The notes under the pieces were generated by a model, which saw only the letters and a program-made list of their open reading frames with translations, was not told the origin of the DNA and did not search any database. A program made the position numbers and the translations under genes. This document shows, in pieces, positions 49,601 through 51,986 of a DNA stretch of 64,000 nt. Origin of the DNA: Nematostella vectensis (Eukaryota; Cnidaria; Anthozoa; Actiniaria; Edwardsiidae); NCBI RefSeq assembly GCF_932526225.1, contig NC_064041.1, forward strand, positions 4,645,046-4,709,045, in the 5' to 3' direction. Every line of letters begins with the position of its first letter. The first letter of the stretch is position 1.

Positions 49601-50042
49601 TGATCTTAGCTCAGTGATTATTGAAATCAATGTAATACAATCACATAGAAATGTATAGTGAGTTTGCGATTAGATCCGAGGAGAAGTTTAGTCGGGCGCT
49701 GTCTTCTAGAATTGCTGCCATTATGGCATGCAAAGGGTGTGTTGATTCGAAGCACGCTATGTTAAGAGGGACGATTTTACTAAAATTCTCTACCTGAAGG
49801 TTCATAGGATCTCTGTATGACTCATCCGAAGCGATCTGTAGCTTCTCATTGATCCAGTCTTCAACTTCGTCCGCATCTCGCTTGAATTGGAAATACCGCT
49901 TCGCATCCTCCAAACGTCTTCTCCTCAACTTCGTCGACTCTTTGAAGTCAGCATAGTGGCGCAAAACCTGTTCTCTGCGATTCTGAATATCCTCCACTGT
50001 CTCGAGAACAGGGATCTCTCGAGCCTCTATCAGAGTAGCCAT
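16539..50042 (-). CDS. SPTAN1: Alpha-spectrin (non-erythroid type), complete, 53 coding exons, 2,415 aa
   Basis: Alpha-spectrin pairs with beta-spectrin to form the tetramers of the submembrane actin skeleton. The protein starts with the lone tetramerisation helix (about 1-45), then about 20 triple-helical spectrin repeats. An SH3 domain lies at about 972-1026 (ALYDY at 977-981, WW at 1007-1008, GFVPAAYV). Two EF-hand loops lie at 2277-2288 and 2320-2331, then a C-terminal helical region ending FCKALFASN. All 52 introns inside the coding region are GT-AG, and the exon lengths sum to 7,248 nt, a multiple of three. The length equals that of Drosophila alpha-spectrin and is near human SPTAN1 (2,472). 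The vertebrate calpain-cleavage loop after the SH3 repeat is absent. Repeats spanning introns, as seen here, are normal for metazoan spectrins. Four introns contain minisatellites built from the neighbouring splice junction. Confidence 0.97.
16668..16990. repeat. 44-bp junction-derived minisatellite in alpha-spectrin intron 52
   Basis: Copies of ttggtcaacgactgaaacag start at 16657 (the true exon 53 junction), 16701, 16745, 16789, 16833, 16877, 16921 and 16965, exactly 44 bp apart. On the minus strand each copy reads a pyrimidine-rich tract, TTTCAG and then TCGTTGACCAA, i.e. an acceptor plus the exon 53 start. Later copies have single changes (tcaaagac, tcaatgac, ttagtc). Confidence 0.95.
17041..17191 (-). 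CDS. SPTAN1: alpha-spectrin exon 52: second EF hand
   Basis: Residues 2323-2373. The loop [12 protein letters not shown] (2320-2331) is completed here, followed by the signature [14 protein letters not shown]. Phase 2 in, phase 0 out. Confidence 0.96.
17284..17360. repeat. 21-bp tandem repeat in alpha-spectrin intron 51
   Basis: About four copies of accacgtgatcactaccaaac, each with an E-box core CACGTG. It is surrounded by A/C-rich, loosely repetitive sequence to about 17480. Confidence 0.75.
17530..17676 (-). CDS. SPTAN1: alpha-spectrin exon 51: first EF hand
   Basis: Residues 2274-2323. The loop [12 protein letters not shown] (2277-2288) keeps acidic residues at positions 1, 3 and 12 and Gly at 6, so it should bind calcium. 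The exon continues [11 protein letters not shown] and the start of the second loop. Phase 2 in, phase 2 out. Confidence 0.96.
17945..18236 (+). mobile_element. tRNA-derived SINE-like element
   Basis: A tRNA-like head has an A-box-like tggtctattgg and a B-box-like agttcgaatccc separated by about 40 nt, as in RNA polymerase III promoters. The acceptor and T stems do not pair well, so it is not a functional tRNA. The body continues with gggacgttgaagaaccc, which resembles a conserved block I associate with invertebrate SINEs. It ends against the MITE at 18240. Confidence 0.55.
18240..18516. mobile_element. MITE with ~40-bp terminal inverted repeats and TTA target duplication
   Basis: The left end reads gggagtgttcattaaataca and the right end its complement with one or two changes. 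TTA flanks both sides (18237-18239 and 18517-18519). A 3-bp TWA-type duplication is typical of PIF/Harbinger elements, so that class is the best guess. The interior is long poly-C, poly-G and poly-T runs, which make it a poor assembly region. Confidence 0.75.
18571..18726 (-). CDS. SPTAN1: alpha-spectrin exon 50
   Basis: Residues 2222-2274 ([36 protein letters not shown]). It leads into the EF-hand region with the entering helix [11 protein letters not shown]. Phase 2 in, phase 2 out. Confidence 0.96.
18760..18985. repeat. Interspersed repeat family A, copy 1
   Basis: It shares an ordered set of short blocks (acatttgattgaa, cttgcttgaataagccgatgg, gtaaaatggcggcgtggttg, ttggctttctt) with copies at 19960-20130, 48130-48360 and 57070-57265. 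No terminal inverted repeats or coding capacity were seen. Confidence 0.6.
19021..19170 (-). CDS. SPTAN1: alpha-spectrin exon 49
   Basis: Residues 2172-2222 ([20 protein letters not shown]). Phase 2 in, phase 2 out. Confidence 0.95.
19190..19575. repeat. A-rich tandem repeats in alpha-spectrin intron 48
   Basis: Loose repeats of aaaacacgcaaagtacgcaa. A block of about 125 bp near 19240-19365 is nearly identical to one near 19366-19490. They approach the exon 49 acceptor but do not contain exon sequence. Confidence 0.8.
19619..19731 (-). CDS. SPTAN1: alpha-spectrin exon 48
   Basis: Residues 2135-2172 ([20 protein letters not shown]). Donor CAG|GTTCGT is weak. Ends in phase 2. Confidence 0.94.
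19960..20130. repeat. Interspersed repeat family A, copy 2
   Basis: It matches the copy at 57070 over ggaaacttaaaaa, atctacgaatgaagtc and tacgttattga, followed by the gatggaaat block. It lies in alpha-spectrin intron 47-48. Confidence 0.6.
20161..20224 (-). CDS. SPTAN1: alpha-spectrin exon 47
   Basis: Residues 2113-2134 ([20 protein letters not shown]), a signature alpha-spectrin motif. Phase 2 in, phase 0 out. Confidence 0.96.
20378..20493 (-). CDS. SPTAN1: alpha-spectrin exon 46
   Basis: Residues 2075-2113 ([20 protein letters not shown]). Ends in phase 2. Confidence 0.94.
20560..20960. repeat. ~19-bp minisatellite in alpha-spectrin intron 45
   Basis: About 20 copies of catagtctctggccacac, with variants (tctcgcc, gtgtctgg). 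It starts about 16 bases after the exon 45 donor and ends about 65 bases before exon 46. It contains no exon sequence. Confidence 0.88.
20976..21092 (-). CDS. SPTAN1: alpha-spectrin exon 45
   Basis: Residues 2036-2074 ([20 protein letters not shown]). It lies 3.9 kb from exon 44, across the 59-bp array. Phase 0 at both ends. Confidence 0.97.
21301..25019. repeat. 59-bp junction-derived minisatellite, about 63 copies, in alpha-spectrin intron 44
   Basis: The 59-bp unit repeats with almost no length change from 21301 into exon 44. On the minus strand each unit is the last 36 nt of exon 44 (encoding [12 protein letters not shown]) followed by AAA|GTAAGG and 17 more intron bases, so each carries a full copy of the splice donor. 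Units differ at few sites: ctctag, ctttag or ctcaag, and caagcg or caggcg. Two units have gttgtttgcg. Reading through the true donor adds about 11 codons and then a stop, so use of a downstream copy would truncate the protein. Confidence 0.97.
24991..25200 (-). CDS. SPTAN1: alpha-spectrin exon 44
   Basis: Residues 1966-2035 ([32 protein letters not shown]). The last 36 nt and the donor AAA|GTAAGG are repeated about 63 times downstream. This boundary is taken as the true one because only this copy is contiguous with the exon body. Phase 0 at both ends. Confidence 0.95.
25646..25834 (-). CDS. SPTAN1: alpha-spectrin exon 43
   Basis: Residues 1903-1965 ([34 protein letters not shown]). This is one of the most conserved stretches of alpha-spectrin. 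Phase 0 at both ends. Confidence 0.97.
26187..26234 (-). CDS. SPTAN1: alpha-spectrin exon 42 (48 nt)
   Basis: Residues 1887-1902 ([16 protein letters not shown]). Phase 0 at both ends. Confidence 0.9.
26639..26893. mobile_element. hAT-like MITE, 255 bp
   Basis: Ends caggggcggatacagg and cctggatccgcccctg are inverted repeats of the common CAGGGG type. Flanks gctccgtg and gctgtgtg are similar at 6 of 8 positions, fitting a decayed 8-bp duplication. It ends 20 bases downstream of the exon 41 donor. The centre has long poly-C and an unrelated 130-bp core. Confidence 0.65.
26913..27011 (-). CDS. SPTAN1: alpha-spectrin exon 41
   Basis: Residues 1854-1886 ([20 protein letters not shown]). Donor GAT|GTAAGC; a hAT-like element ends 20 bases into the intron. 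Phase 0 at both ends. Confidence 0.94.
27268..27420. mobile_element. Diverged copy of the TTAA-type MITE, opposite orientation
   Basis: In order it shares ggccatccgctctaaat, aaacttccgatgga, aaaatcatcgga and gaaagtaaactggtg with the reverse complement of the element at 57714-57967. Its ends are too worn to define a target duplication. Confidence 0.55.
27533..27665 (-). CDS. SPTAN1: alpha-spectrin exon 40
   Basis: Residues 1809-1853 ([32 protein letters not shown]). Phase 2 in, phase 0 out. Confidence 0.95.
28187..28308 (-). CDS. SPTAN1: alpha-spectrin exon 39
   Basis: Residues 1769-1809 ([20 protein letters not shown]). Ends in phase 2. Confidence 0.94.
28365..28735. repeat. 32-bp junction-derived minisatellite in alpha-spectrin intron 38
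   Basis: About 11 copies of a 32-bp unit built on accgtaccgcaatccgtg. On the minus strand this is CACGGATTGCG|GTACGGT, the last 11 nt of exon 38 plus its donor, followed by about 14 intron bases. Copies nearest the exon keep the donor best; distal copies are more diverged. Confidence 0.9.
28726..28846 (-). CDS. SPTAN1: alpha-spectrin exon 38
   Basis: Residues 1728-1768 ([27 protein letters not shown]). Its final 11 nt and donor GCG|GTACGG are the source of the 32-bp array in the next intron. Phase 2 in, phase 0 out. Confidence 0.94.
29234..29332 (-). CDS. SPTAN1: alpha-spectrin exon 37
   Basis: Residues 1695-1728 ([20 protein letters not shown]). The acceptor GTGAAG|GG is pyrimidine-poor but keeps the frame and matches the conserved order of segments. 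Phase 2 in, phase 2 out. Confidence 0.9.
29701..29810 (-). CDS. SPTAN1: alpha-spectrin exon 36
   Basis: Residues 1659-1695 ([20 protein letters not shown]). Ends in phase 2. Confidence 0.94.
30215..30500. repeat. ~22-bp purine-strand minisatellite in alpha-spectrin intron 35
   Basis: About 13 copies of gagggagggtggatgaggag with variants. One strand is nearly all purine, so triplex or G-quadruplex-like structures are possible. It begins about 20 bases after the exon 35 donor and contains no exon sequence. Confidence 0.88.
30519..30623 (-). CDS. SPTAN1: alpha-spectrin exon 35
   Basis: Residues 1624-1658 ([20 protein letters not shown]). Phase 0 at both ends. Confidence 0.95.
30989..31173 (-). 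CDS. SPTAN1: alpha-spectrin exon 34
   Basis: Residues 1562-1623 ([30 protein letters not shown]). The CAGSE motif is strongly conserved in alpha-spectrins. Phase 1 in, phase 0 out. Confidence 0.96.
31174..31826 (-). other. alpha-spectrin intron 33, no named feature
   Basis: The 650-bp intron contains several scattered words such as tcggcacg and gcgcgac in both orientations (31200-31330 and 31485-31575), suggesting an old inverted-repeat insertion. No ends or target duplication could be defined. Confidence 0.35.
31827..32074 (-). CDS. SPTAN1: alpha-spectrin exon 33
   Basis: Residues 1479-1562 ([40 protein letters not shown]). Phase 2 in, phase 1 out. Confidence 0.95.
32270..32612. repeat. 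30-bp minisatellite abutting the exon 32 donor
   Basis: About 11 copies of accgtaatggcgtctaaggc plus a variable atggtgtagc piece. The array starts within five bases of the exon 32 donor. The minus-strand unit CGGTGCTACGCCATGCC is partly alike to the exon end CAGTGTTAGCCAG plus donor, so it may be a fifth, more worn junction-derived array. Confidence 0.88.
32615..32862 (-). CDS. SPTAN1: alpha-spectrin exon 32
   Basis: Residues 1397-1479 ([32 protein letters not shown]). Donor CCAG|GTAGGA; a 30-bp array begins within about five bases of it. Ends in phase 2. Confidence 0.95.
33140..33188 (-). CDS. SPTAN1: alpha-spectrin exon 31 (49 nt)
   Basis: Residues 1380-1396 ([17 protein letters not shown]). 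Phase 2 in, phase 0 out. Confidence 0.92.
33433..33581 (-). CDS. SPTAN1: alpha-spectrin exon 30
   Basis: Residues 1331-1380 ([20 protein letters not shown]). Ends in phase 2. Confidence 0.94.
33937..34036 (-). CDS. SPTAN1: alpha-spectrin exon 29
   Basis: Residues 1297-1330 ([20 protein letters not shown]). The first 22 nt and the acceptor before them are copied about 18 times in the upstream intron. The copy at 34036 is the true exon because only it continues as GGTATCAAGG in frame. Phase 2 in, phase 0 out. Confidence 0.94.
34040..34960. repeat. 51-bp junction-derived minisatellite, about 18 copies, in alpha-spectrin intron 28
   Basis: On the minus strand each unit reads TTTGTTTGATTTTCAAG and then GGACCTGATCTCGTGGATTC, i.e. 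the polypyrimidine tract and acceptor of exon 29 plus its first 22 nt. The 51-bp unit is 17 codons, so one non-spectrin frame stays open across the array; in the spectrin frame each unit has a TAA. Distal copies carry changes such as ggttcttgg and attaagtaaa. Confidence 0.95.
35178..35242 (-). CDS. SPTAN1: alpha-spectrin exon 28
   Basis: Residues 1276-1297 ([16 protein letters not shown]). Ends in phase 2. Its intron contains the 51-bp array of decoy acceptors. Confidence 0.93.
35547..36037. mobile_element. hAT-like MITE, 491 bp, adjacent to the exon 27 donor
   Basis: Terminal inverted repeats of 21 bp are perfect (cagggcttctggaattacgc at the left, its complement at the right, 36017-36037). 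Interior copies of ttacgcg and attacgc are frequent near both ends. It ends at intron base 8 of the exon 27 donor. A clean 8-bp duplication is not preserved. Confidence 0.8.
36045..36161 (-). CDS. SPTAN1: alpha-spectrin exon 27
   Basis: Residues 1237-1275 ([20 protein letters not shown]). Its donor CAG|GTAGAG is followed directly at intron base 8 by the end of an inverted-repeat element (35547-36037). Phase 0 at both ends. Confidence 0.94.
36625..36769 (-). CDS. SPTAN1: alpha-spectrin exon 26
   Basis: Residues 1188-1236 ([31 protein letters not shown]). Phase 2 in, phase 0 out. Confidence 0.95.
37275..37366 (-). CDS. SPTAN1: alpha-spectrin exon 25
   Basis: Residues 1158-1188 ([29 protein letters not shown]). 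Ends in phase 2. Confidence 0.94.
37747..37851 (-). CDS. SPTAN1: alpha-spectrin exon 24 (calpain-loop position)
   Basis: Residues 1123-1157 ([20 protein letters not shown]). It corresponds to the place where vertebrate alpha-II spectrin carries the extra loop with the calpain site and calmodulin-binding stretch. Here the helix passes straight to the next segment and no such loop is present. Phase 0 at both ends. Confidence 0.93.
38317..38400 (-). CDS. SPTAN1: alpha-spectrin exon 23
   Basis: Residues 1095-1122 ([20 protein letters not shown]). Phase 0 at both ends. Confidence 0.94.
38468..38935. repeat. ATG/TGA-rich imperfect microsatellite in alpha-spectrin intron 22
   Basis: Imperfect runs of gatgatgat and aataatgatg extend over about 470 bp, interrupted by unique sequence near 38620-38720. 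Low-complexity frames here are not genes. Confidence 0.75.
38940..39054 (-). CDS. SPTAN1: alpha-spectrin exon 22
   Basis: Residues 1056-1094 ([20 protein letters not shown]). Phase 2 in, phase 0 out. Confidence 0.94.
39403..39554 (-). CDS. SPTAN1: alpha-spectrin exon 21: SH3 domain, second part
   Basis: Residues 1006-1056. The conserved DWWKVE and [12 protein letters not shown] close the SH3 fold; binding-surface residues W1007, P1020 and Y1023 are present. It then re-enters the interrupted repeat. Ends in phase 2. Confidence 0.97.
39686..39826. mobile_element. Small MITE, 141 bp, in alpha-spectrin intron 20
   Basis: Ends caatatgtgaccctcc and ggagggtcacatattg are perfect inverted repeats of 16 bp. 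The interior holds tandem copies of aagaaattccgtg. No target duplication is clear beyond possible TA. Confidence 0.75.
40226..40357 (-). CDS. SPTAN1: alpha-spectrin exon 20: SH3 domain, first part
   Basis: Residues 962-1005. It contains the SH3 ALYDYQEK motif (977-984) and [14 protein letters not shown]. The SH3 domain of alpha-spectrin is inserted in a repeat and binds proline-rich partners. The intron falls between the two halves of the SH3 fold. Phase 0 at both ends. Confidence 0.97.
40696..40788 (-). CDS. SPTAN1: alpha-spectrin exon 19
   Basis: Residues 931-961 ([19 protein letters not shown]). Phase 0 at both ends. Confidence 0.95.
41149..41366 (-). CDS. SPTAN1: alpha-spectrin exon 18
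   Basis: Residues 858-930 ([33 protein letters not shown]). It is the last segment before the helix that leads into the SH3 insertion. Phase 1 in, phase 0 out. Confidence 0.95.
41600..41669 (-). CDS. SPTAN1: alpha-spectrin exon 17
   Basis: Residues 835-858 ([20 protein letters not shown]). Ends in phase 1. Confidence 0.93.
41800..41852 (-). CDS. SPTAN1: alpha-spectrin exon 16
   Basis: Residues 817-834 ([18 protein letters not shown]). Phase 1 in, phase 0 out. Confidence 0.93.
41965..42091 (-). CDS. SPTAN1: alpha-spectrin exon 15
   Basis: Residues 775-817 ([20 protein letters not shown]). Ends in phase 1 within a Gly codon. Confidence 0.95.
42624..42740 (-). CDS. SPTAN1: alpha-spectrin exon 14
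   Basis: Residues 736-774 ([20 protein letters not shown]). Phase 0 at both ends. Confidence 0.95.
43254..43322 (-). CDS. SPTAN1: alpha-spectrin exon 13
   Basis: Residues 713-735 ([19 protein letters not shown]). Donor ATT|GTAAGT. Phase 0 at both ends. Confidence 0.93.
43688..43757 (-). CDS. SPTAN1: alpha-spectrin exon 12
   Basis: Residues 689-712 ([20 protein letters not shown]). Phase 2 in, phase 0 out at AAG|GTTGGT. Confidence 0.92.
44115..44157 (-). CDS. SPTAN1: alpha-spectrin exon 11 (43 nt)
   Basis: Residues 675-689 ([15 protein letters not shown]). A very short exon, placed by phase and by the conserved NQQQQFNR-type motif. Phase 1 in, phase 2 out. Confidence 0.92.
44435..44639 (-). 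CDS. SPTAN1: alpha-spectrin exon 10
   Basis: Residues 607-675 ([32 protein letters not shown]). Ends in phase 1 within a Gly codon. Confidence 0.95.
44926..45270 (-). CDS. SPTAN1: alpha-spectrin exon 9 (longest)
   Basis: Residues 492-606 ([39 protein letters not shown]). At 345 nt it is the longest coding exon. Donor AAG|GTGTGT. Phase 0 at both ends. Confidence 0.95.
45727..45966 (-). CDS. SPTAN1: alpha-spectrin exon 8
   Basis: Residues 412-491 ([37 protein letters not shown]). Phase 0 at both ends. Confidence 0.95.
46049..46222 (-). CDS. SPTAN1: alpha-spectrin exon 7
   Basis: Residues 354-411 ([36 protein letters not shown]). Phase 0 at both ends. Confidence 0.95.
46547..46808 (-). CDS. 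SPTAN1: alpha-spectrin exon 6
   Basis: Residues 266-353 ([35 protein letters not shown]). Phase 2 in, phase 0 out. Confidence 0.95.
47140..47231 (-). CDS. SPTAN1: alpha-spectrin exon 5
   Basis: Residues 236-266 ([22 protein letters not shown]). Ends in phase 2 within an Arg codon. Confidence 0.95.
47380..47568 (-). CDS. SPTAN1: alpha-spectrin exon 4
   Basis: Residues 173-235 ([20 protein letters not shown]). Donor CAG|GTTATA. Phase 0 at both ends. Confidence 0.95.
47945..48085 (-). CDS. SPTAN1: alpha-spectrin exon 3
   Basis: Residues 126-172 ([23 protein letters not shown]). Phase 0 at both ends. Confidence 0.95.
48130..48360. repeat. Interspersed repeat family A, copy 3
   Basis: It shares ccatgattgaagtct, gatatttgattt, gagcataaaatggtggtgtg and attggctttcttt with the other copies. 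It lies in alpha-spectrin intron 2. Confidence 0.6.
48608..48733 (-). CDS. SPTAN1: alpha-spectrin exon 2
   Basis: Residues 84-125 ([12 protein letters not shown] and ASEDIR). It continues the first repeat after DPMNLQ. Phase 0 at both ends. Confidence 0.95.
48734..49793 (-). other. alpha-spectrin intron 1, no named feature
   Basis: This 1.06-kb intron separates the first two coding exons. It is AT-rich with no array, transposon end or extra exon that I could recognise. Confidence 0.45.
49794..50042 (-). CDS. SPTAN1: alpha-spectrin exon 1 (first coding)
   Basis: Residues 1-83. It starts [20 protein letters not shown]; the LET-ED-IQ-RR-QVL pattern is the conserved alpha-spectrin N-terminus that pairs with beta-spectrin. 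The ATG at 50042-50040 is chosen because an acceptor lies just upstream and no other in-frame ATG precedes it. Ends NLQ|GTAGAG, phase 0. Confidence 0.95.
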
Positions 50043-50069
50043 GATCAAATGTAAAATCGATTCGCAATG
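50043..50069 (-). other. SPTAN1: alpha-spectrin 5' UTR, part, after a probable 5' UTR intron
   Basis: Just upstream of the ATG the minus strand reads GCCGTTCTTTCTTCCAG|CATTGCG, a strong acceptor (AG at 50071-50070). The first, non-coding exon and promoter should therefore lie further right, but were not located. Confidence 0.6.
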
Positions 50070-51140
50070 CTGGAAGAAAGAACGGCTCAGCTATAGCAGC
50101 CAACAATACAATGGGCTAGCCCAGCCGCGCACAGAGACAAGCCCATGTCACGTGGTACCAAACCGCAAACCTATATTTGGAGGGGAGGGGACAGGTCAAA
50201 ATTATGCTTTATCATGGAGACAGTCTAAATATCTAAATATGTAATCTACCAGTGTTACATTTTATTTAAGGTTCTTGTTTTTTCTTCAAATACTTATTCA
50301 TCTAGCCATATGTTGCCTCTCTACTGCGGTTTTCAACATTCTGCGAAATCTCTCCGTCTAATAAAGTTGCGGAATAATATCTCGTGCTTTATTGATTGGT
50401 TAGCGCTTGCATGATTTAAAATCCTTTCAGTGTCCACCAATGAAGGTAACGTGAACTTTTTTCGTGTTAGTCTTATATTGTCAGAATTGCTTTTATTCGT
50501 GCCTTAGTTAACAATAAGCGCCAGTGGCTAAGCTATATCCCTCCTATATGGGACATGACTGGAAAACAAGACATGACGCTTCAAATAAGCTCATTTCCCA
50601 TCTAATAAGGCAGACAATTTCCCTAAGTACTTAGTAAGTAATATCAAACAACATATCCAATGCGACTTTTTTTTAAATTGATGCGACTTTTAGTAAAGTG
50701 TCATTAAAATTTGAGCTTTTCATCCCTGAGCCCATACATAGCGCAAGGATGATCGAGGAAAAAATATCTGAAAAAGGCAAAATCAGGGTATATGCATTTC
50801 GGCCTCACGTTATTTGTGTTTTGAAAATCAGTCCGGATTACAAGGAACAGATGGCCACTGTAAGAAATGGTGCCTTCTTTCTCTATCTCGGATTGCGCAT
50901 TTTCAAGATTTTTCCGTCATGTCCCTAAATGGTAGAATAATATTTAACAATTATATCATTTCCATTGAGGTATCCATTGGTTTTAAAAATATTTACCTCG
51001 AGCTTAAGAGTAATTTTCTTTTCGGAAACACTTGCAAATCGGCTGTTACACCCGCCATTTCGCTTGATTACGGGGCTCAGGAAAATAAAAAATACACGTT
51101 CTAGGAGGTGTATATTGCATTTTATCCCAAGTTTCTCAAC
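50070..51140. other. Region upstream of alpha-spectrin, no gene recognised
   Basis: About 1 kb between the spectrin 5' UTR acceptor and the triplicated segment. No supported ORF or transposon was found. It probably lies within the spectrin 5' UTR intron or promoter. Confidence 0.4.
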
Positions 51141-51298
51141 CAATGAAATCGCTTGTTCTTGCGAGGTTCCCGAGTTTTATATACAAAATCAAAATATATA
51201 TCATAATTGAAAATCTCTCTCGATTAATTTATTCACTCAGAAGAAACTTGGGTTATAATCTTTTGTGTAGCCTTCATTGCAGGGGTTTTTTTTTAAAA

Positions 51299-51378
51299 GC
51301 CGCCATCTTGGATTTTCAGCAATTTCTTTCTACGTAATCTCCCCCGTTCTTCATTTTTGCTCAAAATCCAAGATGGCG
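51299..51378. promoter_or_regulatory. Inverted YY1-like motifs forming a hairpin, then a TATA-like box (copy 1)
   Basis: The arms gccgccatcttggatttt and its perfect complement are separated by about 43 bp. AAGATGGCGGC matches the YY1 consensus and occurs in both orientations. TATAAAA follows at about 51411. The set recurs near 52696-52775 and 54090-54168. Promoter activity is inferred only. Confidence 0.45.
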
Positions 51379-51823
51379 GCTACGAATCGTTCGAGTCTGG
51401 TTTTTCGCTATAAAAACACCGAGTAAACGCCTGCATTGCAGGCTTTCTTTTGTGTTGCCTTGACTATAGCCTGCTAGTCGGCTTTCAGGATGAGTTTCGG
51501 GATTACTGTGGTAAACACAAGGGAATACTTGAAGCATTAATTAAGCACTAGTGAAAAGAAACAAAGCTCTTTAGATATGCAAACAATGACCCCGTGTGGG
51601 GAACCCCATAATCACGCCTTTGTCATCGTTTTTATTTAGATTGAAGACAAATAATAATGAGACCTCGAAATACCCGAATACTGGGAATATCCATTTTAAG
51701 ACATTATATTTATATTTCATTAACCAAACAAGTCGTAGTGATCGGATAATATAATACTATATGCTACTGTTGTTTGAATGAATGCCAAATGGCGGGTGAC
51801 AGAGAGAATCATCAATCATAGCC

Positions 51824-51986
51824 GTAGCAGACCTCGAAAGATTGGGGGGGGGGGGGGGGGCAATACAGAAACATTAAGAAAACTATAGGAGGCACAGCAA
51901 CGCCCCTTCTGGTTATTTCCTTATAATTTTTGAAGATATTTGGTGGCACGTGCGCCCCCAGTGCCACACTCCCTGCTACGGCCCTG
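51824..51986. mobile_element. GGCCGTAGCAG-type MITE (copy inside each triplicated unit)
   Basis: Termini agccgtagcag and ctgctacggcc are inverted repeats. A long poly-G run follows the left end. Copies lie at 53218-53380 and 54612-54776 in the other units, and relatives are at 56366-56534 and 59095-59470. Confidence 0.65.
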
